Source: JBBQHM01 sp038323965 (lineage in GTDB: Bacteria; Verrucomicrobiota; Verrucomicrobiia; Chthoniobacterales; UBA10450). Taken from it: a stretch of DNA of 9,148 nucleotides. The position numbers and the translations under genes were made by a program. The DNA lies in NCBI GenBank assembly GCA_038323965.1, contig JBBQHM010000089.1, positions 1 to 9,148 of the forward strand. The letters are read 5' to 3'. Positions 1 through 7,673 of this stretch are shown here, one piece after another. Numbering within the stretch: position 1 is the stretch's first letter; every line of letters starts with the position of its first letter. A model generated the notes under the pieces. It was given only the letters and a program-made list of their open reading frames with translations. It was not told the origin of the DNA and searched no databases.

Positions 1-43
1 CCCCGACGGCTCGACGGAGTCTCGCCCTACCAGAAGAGCGCGA
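1..43. repeat. Edge of intergenic region with a REP-like imperfect hairpin
   Basis: This short stretch lies just downstream of the decarboxylase stop codon and is cut by the window edge. Bases 8-26 form an imperfect inverted repeat: GGC, TC, GAC, loop GGA, GTC, TC, GCC. On the other strand the unpaired positions read GA opposite GA, which could form tandem G-A pairs in RNA. From memory, the minus-strand reading GGTAGGGCGAGACTCCGTCG resembles a dispersed intergenic repeat of soil Verrucomicrobiota, but only one copy is visible here and I could not search. It could also serve as a weak 3' stem for the decarboxylase transcript, although no T-run follows it. The plus strand is open from the edge to a stop at 97-99, but that reading has no recognisable protein character. 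Confidence 0.35.
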
Positions 44-1456
44 TCAGCATTGCTCCTGCACCAACTCCCAAACTTCGCGGACGTGACGTTCGGCCGTAAG
101 AATGTTGCCCAGGCCGAGGCGGATCACGGTTCGTCCGCGCAGCTCGGTGACGTTAAGATAAGCGCGGCCGGAGGCGTTGATTTGCTCGACGATTTTGCGG
201 TTCGTCGCATCGTCGGCGTTGCAGCGAAAACAAACGACGCCCATTACCACTGGCGCGGCCAGCTCGAAGCGATCATCGCTTTTCACCAAATCGGCGAAGA
301 CCTGCGCGAGCCGCATCTGCTCGCGCACGCGCGCCGCGATACCTTTACGCCCGAACGTCCGCCAGACCATCCACGCTTTGATCGCGCGAAATCTGCGGCC
401 AAGCGGCACGCCGTAGTCCATGTAATTCTTCTCCGCTGCCAGCGTGTCGCCGCGCAAATACTCCGGCACGAGGGTGAAGACGCGGCGCAGCCGCTCGATG
501 TCGCGCACATACAGCACGCTAAAATCGAAAGGCACGAACAACATTTTGTGCGGATTAACGACAAAGGAATCTGCCTCATTCCATCCACTCGTTACCCAGT
601 GATTCTCGGGTAACAGGGCGAGGCCGCCACCGTAGGCGGCGTCGATATGCAGCCAAATCCCGTGTTCGCGACACACCTGAGAGATCGCGCTCACCGGATC
701 AACGCTGGCGGTGGAAGTCGTGCCAACGGTGGCGACCACGGCAAGTGGTTGGAGATTTTGCGCGAGATCGCGCGCAATGAACTCGCGCAGCGCTTGGACG
801 TTCATGGCGAAGGCATTGTCGGTCGGGACGCGCTGGACGTTTTTCTCGCCAATGCCCAGCGCGATCGCACTTTTCTCGATGGAACTGTGGGCCTGGTCCG
901 AGACATAAACGCGCATCGGTTTCAGATCCGCGCGCCCGATGACGCCGAGCCCACGCGCATTGCTCGCCTTCTCTTCGCGCGCCGCGGCGAGCGCGTGCAT
1001 GCTCGAGATTGAGGCCGTGTCATAAACCACGCCATCGAATTTCTGGTCGAGCGTCATCCATTCGCGCAGCCAATTGATGACGACGGTTTCGAGCTCGGTG
1101 GCGGCAGGCGAAGTGCGCCAGGTCATGGCATTCACGTTCAGCGCGGCCGCCACCATGTCGGCTTCGATGCCGGGAGCCGTCGTCGTTGCGCCAAAGTAAG
1201 AGGTGAATCGCGGGTGCCCCCAATGCAAAACGTTGGGCGTGATGAGTTCGTCGATGTCGCGATAAATCGCGTCAAACGATTCGCCGGTTTCGGGAGCGCT
1301 TTGGGGGAGCGCGCGCGTCACCGTTCCCGGCTCACCGCTGGGCGCGACTCGGCGCGTCTCGATGTTTTCCCGATAATCCGCCATCCAATCGGCGAGGCGA
1401 TGCAGTTGCTCGCGGAATTCCGCAGCTGGCACATCACCGAGATTTTCGTCACTCAT
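44..1456 (-). CDS. Group II pyridoxal-phosphate-dependent amino acid decarboxylase (AADC-like)
   Basis: This cytoplasmic PLP enzyme probably removes the alpha-carboxyl group of an (aromatic) L-amino acid to give an amine and CO2. Its 470 residues match the usual length of the family (PF00282). Visible features in order are HWGHPRF (78-84) in the substrate-side segment, SPAATELE (116-123), SDQAHSS (186-192) whose His190 should stack on PLP, VGTT (244-247), HIDAAYGG (270-277) whose Asp272 pairs with the pyridine nitrogen, and NPHK (301-304) with the Schiff-base lysine Lys304. The catalytic-loop tyrosine is Tyr345, just before PLGRRFRAIKAW (351-362). These align with His192, Thr246, Asp271, Lys303 and Tyr332 of animal AADC. 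The retained Tyr favours decarboxylation over the aldehyde-synthase variant, which has Phe. The segment SYFGAT (86-91) differs from SYFP/AYFP-type pockets, so the substrate is uncertain. The ATG start gives the standard N-terminus, but no clear Shine-Dalgarno precedes it. It lies 25 bases after the Omp85 gene, probably on the same transcript. Confidence 0.93.
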   Translation of the reverse strand: MSDENLGDVPAAEFREQLHRLADWMADYRENIETRRVAPSGEPGTVTRALPQSAPETGESFDAIYRDIDELITPNVLHWGHPRFTSYFGATTTAPGIEADMVAAALNVNAMTWRTSPAATELETVVINWLREWMTLDQKFDGVVYDTASISSMHALAAAREEKASNARGLGVIGRADLKPMRVYVSDQAHSSIEKSAIALGIGEKNVQRVPTDNAFAMNVQALREFIARDLAQNLQPLAVVATVGTTSTASVDPVSAISQVCREHGIWLHIDAAYGGGLALLPENHWVTSGWNEADSFVVNPHKMLFVPFDFSVLYVRDIERLRRVFTLVPEYLRGDTLAAEKNYMDYGVPLGRRFRAIKAWMVWRTFGRKGIAARVREQMRLAQVFADLVKSDDRFELAAPVVMGVVCFRCNADDATNRKIVEQINASGRAYLNVTELRGRTVIRLGLGNILTAERHVREVWELVQEQC

Positions 1457-1481
1457 CGCATCAGCGCGCGTTCACCGAAAA

Positions 1482-3650
1482 CTAAAACGCGAAGCCGAAA
1501 CTGAAGTGAAAGGCGCCGAACGCTTCGCCTTCGTGAGGATCGGGATTCACCCCGTAATCCAGGCGAATAGGTCCGATCGGGAGCCGATACCGCAGGCCAA
1601 GACCCACCGCGTAGCGCATGTTCGAGAGCCCAGCTGTATCCGAATCGGGCAGAAGATTGCCGGCATCGACAAACATCGCACCCTGCAGCTCGCCATAAAT
1701 TGGGAATGTGTATTCGGCATTAAAGATCGAGTAGAATTCGCCGCCAAGCGGATAGCCATGCTTCTCGCGCGGCCCGAGGAACCGTTCGTCAAAGCTACGG
1801 ACGGAATTGGCACCGCCGTTGAAAAAGCGTTCGTCAATTGGGAGCTCATTTTCGACGACACCGTCGCCGCCAACCGGCCGAATCAATCCGGCGCGCGCGC
1901 CGAAAGCCAGAGACGATTGCTGGAACCAGTTCTGCAACGGCGGCAGCGTCGCATCTTCGGAAACTCCCGGGTGCAGCGCTTTCGGCGCGAATGGAATGTA
2001 GTAGCCGAGACGTAACGTCGTTCGGACAAAATCAATCTGGCTGCCGACTGCGCTGGTCGCGACGTCCAGCGTTTGATCCATCACAAATCCGCGCGGATTC
2101 ACAATCGGGCTGTCGCGGAGATCGAGCGTCTGCTTGAAGCCGATGGAATTCACGAAATATGAAGTCCGGCCGAGCAGGTCGGGCGCGATGTCCGCCGATG
2201 TGACTTCGACGTGGCGGCCGAACATCAGCAATCCTACTTCGTATTGTTTCGTGATTTTGCGCGAAAGCTCAATTCGCCCGCCGATCTCGAACTTCGTGTA
2301 GCCATCGTAGTCGTAAGTCAGCGCTGAGACCCGAAGCCGAAGTTTATTGTTGGTATCGAAAAGATACGGATCCTCATAAAGGATATCGCCCTTGTAGCCG
2401 CGGCCGGAATATTCCACCGAGAAAGTGAGCGGACGACCAAAGCCAAACAGATCGCGATCGCCAATCTGCAAGCCAAGGATCGGGCCATCGTAAGAGCCGT
2501 AACCGCCAGAGACGCCGAACTCTTTCGCCTTTGATTCTTCGGCGGTGATATCCAACCGCAGCATGTTTCCGCCGATCGGCACCGGCTTCACCTGCATGAG
2601 ATTAAACAATCCGGTTCGCATCATCTCGCGAAACTTTTCATCCAGGACTTCCGGGCTGTAGGTTTTGCCGCTGAGCTGCGAGAAACGCTTCCGCACAAAG
2701 CCGGGGTGCAAACGCGTGAGGCCGCTGACAGTCGCGCCCTGAAAATGATAGAGCGGCCCCGGCGCGACGGTGACCTGGACCGGGACTTTACCATCAACCG
2801 CACCTACCGGATCGCCGGTGGCGTCAATCTTCACACTGTAATATCCGCGCGTCTTAAAGTAGGACTGCAGCCGGCGCGGGATATCGTTCACGCGCGCGTC
2901 GGTGTAAGGCTGCGCCAGCAAATCGTCGATCTGCCCGCGCATCTCTTGGGCGCCGTAAATGGTCTGGCCCGCAAACACGAGCGCGCCGAAAAAATACTGG
3001 CGACCCTCGTGGACCGTGATCGTCACATTCGCCTGCGATCCGCTTCCACCCAACTCGTAATGCGGCGGATCGACCGCGGCATCGAGGAATCCCTGTGAAA
3101 TATAATACCGCCGGACCAGGTCCGCGCCTTCCTCGACGTCCGATGCGACGAAAGGCAGTGACTTTTGCAGGGTCGAATACCGCGCGCGCGTGGGACCAAC
3201 TGCGAACTCGAAAAGTTTTTCGGCGGGCTGATGCGCGTTGCCGGCGAATTCAATGTTACCAAGGGCAGTCAGCGGCCCTTCCGCCACCTCGAGCACCAGG
3301 TGATCATCGGCCTCGATCTTGTAATGGACATCGACTTTCGAGTAGCCGTGTTTGCGATAATAAAGGGCAAGGAAAAAGGCGACGTCATCGCCGCGCGCGG
3401 CGGTGAGCCCGTAATCCTCGACCGTCGTGATCTGCTCTTTTAACGCAGTCCGCATTTCCTTCTCTGGAAACGCCGATGCGCCTCGAAATTCGATATTCGC
3501 GGAGTGCTGGGCGCGCTTGTTCTGTTCCCTCGCGACCTGTTGCTTCTCCTTCGCTTTCTCCTCCGGACGACGCACCTCTATTGGTGATTGCGCAGCCAGC
3601 GACGCCACGAGCGCGCAGAAGAGAAGCAGGGTTAAAGTGCAGCGGATCAT
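1482..3650 (-). CDS. Omp85 superfamily outer-membrane beta-barrel protein (BamA/TamA family)
   Basis: This outer-membrane protein has periplasmic POTRA domains and a C-terminal 16-strand-type barrel that should insert or export outer-membrane proteins. A signal peptide occupies residues 1 to about 21 (basic MIR, then a hydrophobic core ending SLAAQ). A charged Lys/Glu/Arg/Gln-rich linker follows (about 25-50). I place four POTRA-like units near 52-124, 130-213, 217-296 and 300-371, each with a G-x-x-x-F/V strand pattern. The barrel runs from about 378 to the end. Landmarks are FFNGGANSVRSF (609-620), FVDAGN (660-665) and GPIRLDYG (693-700), and the protein ends in Phe722, the usual C-terminal aromatic of barrel proteins. 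The VRGF/Y motif reads VRSF, with Ser619 for Gly. Four POTRAs lie between TamA (three) and BamA (five), so I do not assign either symbol, although the coupling to a tamB-like gene favours a TamA-type role. The ATG sits in the ATGA overlap with the upstream stop and has no separate ribosome site, which fits translational coupling. Confidence 0.93.
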   Translation of the reverse strand: MIRCTLTLLLFCALVASLAAQSPIEVRRPEEKAKEKQQVAREQNKRAQHSANIEFRGASAFPEKEMRTALKEQITTVEDYGLTAARGDDVAFFLALYYRKHGYSKVDVHYKIEADDHLVLEVAEGPLTALGNIEFAGNAHQPAEKLFEFAVGPTRARYSTLQKSLPFVASDVEEGADLVRRYYISQGFLDAAVDPPHYELGGSGSQANVTITVHEGRQYFFGALVFAGQTIYGAQEMRGQIDDLLAQPYTDARVNDIPRRLQSYFKTRGYYSVKIDATGDPVGAVDGKVPVQVTVAPGPLYHFQGATVSGLTRLHPGFVRKRFSQLSGKTYSPEVLDEKFREMMRTGLFNLMQVKPVPIGGNMLRLDITAEESKAKEFGVSGGYGSYDGPILGLQIGDRDLFGFGRPLTFSVEYSGRGYKGDILYEDPYLFDTNNKLRLRVSALTYDYDGYTKFEIGGRIELSRKITKQYEVGLLMFGRHVEVTSADIAPDLLGRTSYFVNSIGFKQTLDLRDSPIVNPRGFVMDQTLDVATSAVGSQIDFVRTTLRLGYYIPFAPKALHPGVSEDATLPPLQNWFQQSSLAFGARAGLIRPVGGDGVVENELPIDERFFNGGANSVRSFDERFLGPREKHGYPLGGEFYSIFNAEYTFPIYGELQGAMFVDAGNLLPDSDTAGLSNMRYAVGLGLRYRLPIGPIRLDYGVNPDPHEGEAFGAFHFSFGFAF

Positions 3651-6600
3651 TTGAAGCGAAGCAGATATTTCACTTGGCCACGGAAATCGCCACCGACGCC
3701 GATGTCACCGACGAGGACGAATTGCTGGTTAATTTTGAATCGTGCTGTCGCCTGCTGTTGGCCCGTTCGAGGGTCGGTGCCCCCCAGGTCGACCTGGAGT
3801 TTGTCGAACACGGAATTGGTCTGTGCCGCCTCGCCTTTCTTAAACACCCTGTGATAGAGCTGCTGGATTAACAGCATCGCGGCGCGTCCGGCGAGCACGT
3901 TATTATTCCCCGTTAGCTCCTCCCTTGTCGTGCCCGTCGCGAGAAGCGAGATAATTTCCTCCTGCGGCAACGGCGGTTCGCTGGTAAAAACGGCCTGGGG
4001 AGAGGCCTTCGTCCCGTAAACATAAACATGGATCGTGTAATCGCGGATCACTGAGGTGCCGTGCAGATCGAGCTTCGGGTTAAACGAATCCGACGGATCG
4101 AAGTAGAGATACCCGTACTGAATCTCGAGCCGGCTGAAGGGCAGCGTCGCCTCCACGTTTTCCAGACGCACCATTCCCGCGATGCCAGGGTGCAAACCGG
4201 TCCCGGTAAAGTGGAGATCGCTAATGGCCCCTCCGTTAGCGAGGTTTCCGCGAATCATGAACGGGTCTTTCGTCTTGATCGCGACATCAAATTTCCAGTC
4301 GCGCAACGGTGGATTCGGAAACGAAATTTCGGGATCGTCATTTACTGCCTGCGGCGGTGGTCGGCCAGGCAGGCCAATGGGAATGAGGTCGATGTCCTTG
4401 AGAAATTGACTGTTGGTGAGCGCGACGTTCCCGGTCACGGTCGCGCTACTGAGCGGACCCACGACACGAACATCCGCATCCGCGCGAGCGGTGAGCGAGT
4501 CGTTCCGCGCCACCAGGACGCTCGTGGCCTTGAGTTGCAGATCGATCTGCGGGTCGGTCAGCTTTACGAAAGTGACACGGCCGCCAATAGTAAAAGGTCC
4601 GCCGGCGAGATCGCCGCCCAAGCGCTCAATCGTCAGCGCATCATTCGCAAAACGCAGCCGCGATTTAAAATTCGTCAGTGCCGGCAGGGTGGGATTACTA
4701 AAGCGCGCGATGTTGATATTGATGTCACCTGCTCCGCTGAGAACAGGTTTTCCGATGGTGCCGCCAACGTTGACATCGAGTGCGACATCGCCGTCCGCGG
4801 TCTGCAAAGCGGGGACGAATTGCCGCACAAAATTAACCGAACTGCGCGGCATTTGAATTTTTGCCTGGACCGGGGTGTCATCCCCAACTCGGCCGGAACG
4901 CAGAACTTTTGCCGGCTCCAGTGGCATCTGCGCCGCCAAAGTGACCGGCTGAATCTTTGCCTGCTCGAAACGGCCGGTGACGTTTAGCTGATTCTGTTTT
5001 GTTTCCGCAGTGAGAGTTAATTTTCCCGGCTCGAAATTTTTCACCTTGTCGCTCTGCAGATTCGTCGCCTGCACATCGAGACGCGCTGCCAGATTTTGCA
5101 GCGTGCCTTGCGCATCGAGCTTCACGTTTATCAGTCCGCCGGCGACTGGCTTCGCGCCGATATCTTCAAAAAGTTTTTTCAGGTCGAGGTTTTCCGTCTG
5201 GAAAGTCGCGACCACTTTCCCATCGGAAGGAAATAGCGCTGAATCCGTGCCGATGTTCCGCCACACGAAAGGCAGCGCAATATAACCGGCCGCATATTTT
5301 GCCTTTCCCTGGTCGAGCTGAATTTTAGAAATTTCGAGCGTCTCGCCTTTGGCTGTGACACTGGCCTGGAAATCCATCTTATCGCTTGCGAGAAATACGA
5401 TCGGGACATCGAGGCCATCCGGTGTGTAGCTGGCGTCGATATTTGCACGAAGTTTCTGCAGGTTGGCGAAGCGGCCATCGCTCAAGGTCAGCTTGAGCGC
5501 ACCACTGTTTTTAAGGTGCAGGGCTTCTCCGCTGCCGTTCCACTCCATTGTGAGATTGCCGGCCACATGCTTGCTGCCGTCACGATCGATCACCGGCCGT
5601 AGCTTGGTCAGGTCCGAAATATTTGCCACCACGCGACCGTGGTAAGCGTAGGGCGGTCGCCAGTTGATAGCGCCAGTCGCGATCACAAAATCCTTTTCGC
5701 CAAGCGCCGCCTTAAGATCGTTCACTTGCACCTCGGTGCCGTGAAAGCCGAACTGCCCGCTCAGGCCACGAATCACCAGTTCGCGCAGGCGTAATTCCGG
5801 CGCCTGCACATTCAAACCGCCTTCTGCGTTCTGCCCATCCCAGGACACTTCGCCGTTGACGTCGAGCAGGCCGGAAATTTTATCCGCCGCGTTCTCCACC
5901 CAGAAATCGCCGAGCTGGACCGCATGCAGATTCATTTGGGCGCTGGCCGGCTGCAACGCCACATCCTTGAAGTCGGCGGGCAACCGGTACGTCCCACGCA
6001 GCGTCCCGACGTTTTGATTGCTCCGAACCGTCAGGGCATCGGCGCTGACGCGGTCGCCCGAGGTCGTAATCGGCCCGTGAATTTCGTCGACGTGATAGTC
6101 GCGGAATCGCACGTCGAGCAGATCCACGTCGGCCGCCGTCGTGAGATTAGTAAACCAGGGTTCTTTCGTGTCCGGCGGCGGCAGGATCTTGGACGCGCGA
6201 AGATTCGCCACCAGACGACCGGTCGTTCCATCCGGAAAACCAATCGCGCCGGCCGATACCAGCAACGTCGCCGCCAGCTTTGCGTCGCGAATTTCGATGT
6301 GCCCGTTGAGCTGCGCGATCCCGGTCAACGGCCGCGGCATCCTCGCGGTCAGCTTCTGCAAGTCGATCGCGGCGCCGGCCAGCTCCAAGTTGCATGGTGT
6401 CCGGCCAAGTTCGCGCGGATCCTTCGGCAGCTCCGCGCTCCCGCGCAAACGAAACGCGCTCTCGCCCTGTACCACTTCGACCGGCTCAAGTATTAGTTTA
6501 CCGTCTCTGGCATCCGCGGTCAGCGTGATGCGGTCGAAGCTGAGGTTGCCTTCCTTAAATTGATTTACCGTCGCGGTCGCGGTTCCGGTCCAGGTATGCG

Positions 6601-7525
6601 GCGAATTGAGCAAGCCGGTCGCGTGCACCTCCACGCGCTCGACATCGCCCGAGAAATCCTGCTCCGTCTTGCCAAAAAATTTTGCGATCGGCGCGAGGCC
6701 GACATGTTCGGCGGTGAAATTCGTCGTCACGTCGATCGAGGCGTTGCGCTCGTGCATCTCCAGCGCGCCGGTGGCGTGTCCGCCGCCCAGCGTCGCATCG
6801 AGATTCGCGACCAGCGCCTTTTCTCGAATGCGTGATCCGTCGAAATTCACTACCGCCAGCTTGTTCGCGTCATCGAAGACAAGGCCGCGGATAAATGCAT
6901 TCCGATCTTTATAAGTGGTATCGGCGTGCAGCTTGACCCATTGCTGGCCGGAAGATAATTGCACCCGCGCCGCCGCCAGCTCCCCGGGCGCGATCGGGTT
7001 GAAATCCGCATAAAGTTTTTCGACGACAAAATCGTGCGGCCGATTTCGCACGATAACGTCGACGTTGTCGAGCAGGACACGGCGCGGAAAGATGCCCACG
7101 ATTTCCTGCTTCCGGTCCGGCTTCGGCGGGATAATGCGCGGCGGCGCTTTTACCGGATCCAGCACGATCCTGCCGTTGTGCACTTCGATCTCGTCGATGA
7201 ACTCACCAAAGCCGTGGCGGAACAGCGTCCACAGACTGTAGTCGACCCGCGCGCGATCGGCATCGATCGACTCAATGCCGCTCGGACCGATCGCGACCAC
7301 ATGGAGATTTCGGATCGTCAGGTTGGTGAAAACCGAGCCTTCGACGCGGAACTCGGCCTTCCAGTTATGCTTCGCGGCATAGTGGATCCCAATCCTCCGT
7401 CCGAGCCCTAAAAGGAGCGGTCGGTGGAAAATTATCAGCAGCGCACAAAGCGAAGCGACCGTTATCCAAACACGGCGTCGCCATAACGCCCGCGGCTGCA
7501 GGGCTCCCTGCACGTCGTTAGTCAC
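3647..7525 (-). CDS. tamB: TamB-like translocation and assembly module protein (DUF490/AsmA-like)
   Basis: This is a very long (1292-residue) inner-membrane-anchored periplasmic protein. Family members form an extended beta-taco groove that bridges the two membranes and works with an Omp85 partner in autotransporter assembly or in phospholipid transport. Residues about 19-42 form a single N-terminal hydrophobic anchor after the basic WRRRVW. The middle is a long series of short beta-strand repeats rich in G, D, N and alternating hydrophobics, with no enzyme motif. The C-terminal DUF490-type domain covers roughly the last 350 residues and includes the characteristic PQEEIISLLATG segment (near 1187-1198) and the repeated strands ending KYLLRFK. 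The start is GTG at 7525. No in-frame ATG lies upstream before a stop at 7622-7624, and another GTG at codon 5 is an alternative. The stop overlaps the Omp85 start by four bases. It is the first gene of the presumed three-gene operon. In proteobacteria the usual order is tamA then tamB, so this order is reversed. Confidence 0.9.
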   Translation of the reverse strand: MTNDVQGALQPRALWRRRVWITVASLCALLIIFHRPLLLGLGRRIGIHYAAKHNWKAEFRVEGSVFTNLTIRNLHVVAIGPSGIESIDADRARVDYSLWTLFRHGFGEFIDEIEVHNGRIVLDPVKAPPRIIPPKPDRKQEIVGIFPRRVLLDNVDVIVRNRPHDFVVEKLYADFNPIAPGELAAARVQLSSGQQWVKLHADTTYKDRNAFIRGLVFDDANKLAVVNFDGSRIREKALVANLDATLGGGHATGALEMHERNASIDVTTNFTAEHVGLAPIAKFFGKTEQDFSGDVERVEVHATGLLNSPHTWTGTATATVNQFKEGNLSFDRITLTADARDGKLILEPVEVVQGESAFRLRGSAELPKDPRELGRTPCNLELAGAAIDLQKLTARMPRPLTGIAQLNGHIEIRDAKLAATLLVSAGAIGFPDGTTGRLVANLRASKILPPPDTKEPWFTNLTTAADVDLLDVRFRDYHVDEIHGPITTSGDRVSADALTVRSNQNVGTLRGTYRLPADFKDVALQPASAQMNLHAVQLGDFWVENAADKISGLLDVNGEVSWDGQNAEGGLNVQAPELRLRELVIRGLSGQFGFHGTEVQVNDLKAALGEKDFVIATGAINWRPPYAYHGRVVANISDLTKLRPVIDRDGSKHVAGNLTMEWNGSGEALHLKNSGALKLTLSDGRFANLQKLRANIDASYTPDGLDVPIVFLASDKMDFQASVTAKGETLEISKIQLDQGKAKYAAGYIALPFVWRNIGTDSALFPSDGKVVATFQTENLDLKKLFEDIGAKPVAGGLINVKLDAQGTLQNLAARLDVQATNLQSDKVKNFEPGKLTLTAETKQNQLNVTGRFEQAKIQPVTLAAQMPLEPAKVLRSGRVGDDTPVQAKIQMPRSSVNFVRQFVPALQTADGDVALDVNVGGTIGKPVLSGAGDININIARFSNPTLPALTNFKSRLRFANDALTIERLGGDLAGGPFTIGGRVTFVKLTDPQIDLQLKATSVLVARNDSLTARADADVRVVGPLSSATVTGNVALTNSQFLKDIDLIPIGLPGRPPPQAVNDDPEISFPNPPLRDWKFDVAIKTKDPFMIRGNLANGGAISDLHFTGTGLHPGIAGMVRLENVEATLPFSRLEIQYGYLYFDPSDSFNPKLDLHGTSVIRDYTIHVYVYGTKASPQAVFTSEPPLPQEEIISLLATGTTREELTGNNNVLAGRAAMLLIQQLYHRVFKKGEAAQTNSVFDKLQVDLGGTDPRTGQQQATARFKINQQFVLVGDIGVGGDFRGQVKYLLRFK

Positions 7526-7673
7526 GAAGGAGACAATGTATTTCTCATAGGAGAAAGAGCAACCGGCGCAATTTCCGGCAGCTAGTTTCCACGCCAGGTG
7601 CGTATAACCGAATAAATGCCTCTATCCTCCGCGGATTGCATAATGCACCCGCGCAATCGACGATTCAGGGCAC
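7526..7673. promoter_or_regulatory. Divergent intergenic region between tamB-like operon and anti-sigma-like gene
   Basis: These 148 bases separate two divergent transcription units, so they should hold both promoters. I found no convincing -35/-10 pair on either strand. A possible plus-strand -10 is CATAAT at 7639-7644, within the perfect palindrome TGCAT-A-ATGCA (7637-7647), but it has no good -35 partner. On the minus strand GTTATAC (about 7602-7608) is a weak -10 candidate. The palindrome could instead be an operator. No RNA gene or further coding region is evident, and both frames leading into the flanking genes are closed or lack a normal start codon. Confidence 0.45.
7541..7556 (-). 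promoter_or_regulatory. 6-bp perfect inverted repeat in tamB leader
   Basis: TTTCTC and GAGAAA are perfect 6-base arms around a 4-base loop, ending 15 bases before the GTG start of the tamB-like gene. In the mRNA the loop reads CUAU and contains part of an out-of-frame AUG. It may form a small leader hairpin affecting ribosome entry, but the stem is A/T-rich and short, so chance is a real possibility. Confidence 0.25.

Noticed and set aside
50..613. 187-codon plus-strand open frame opposite the decarboxylase
   Set aside because: It lies on the opposite strand of a gene whose catalytic motifs are all intact, and its composition is His/Arg-rich as expected from antisense.
1889..1902. 14-base CG palindrome CGGCGCGCGCGCCG
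   Set aside because: It is an alternating CG run that codes for Ala-Arg-Ala within the Omp85 barrel (ARAG). Such runs are common in G+C-rich coding DNA, and nothing else supports a function.
1506..2015. 169-codon plus-strand open frame opposite the Omp85 barrel
   Set aside because: It is antisense to the conserved barrel region and has no domain features.
4061..4987. 308-codon plus-strand open frame opposite the tamB-like gene
   Set aside because: It is fully antisense to a well-supported gene. Its Arg/Gln-rich composition is typical of antisense frames of high-G+C genes, and it shows no recognisable domain.
5924..6496. 190-codon plus-strand open frame opposite the tamB-like gene
   Set aside because: It is an antisense shadow rich in R, Q, G and H, with no fold-like pattern and no start signal.
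7527..7549. AAGGAG followed by ATG TAT TTC TCA TAG on the plus strand
   Set aside because: It is a four-codon frame with a ribosome-site-like motif only three bases away, too short and too tightly spaced to call a gene. The purine run is the complement of the tamB leader.
7563..7578. CCGG...CCGG pair in the divergent spacer
   Set aside because: The arms are only four bases with an eight-base loop, which is expected by chance in this composition.
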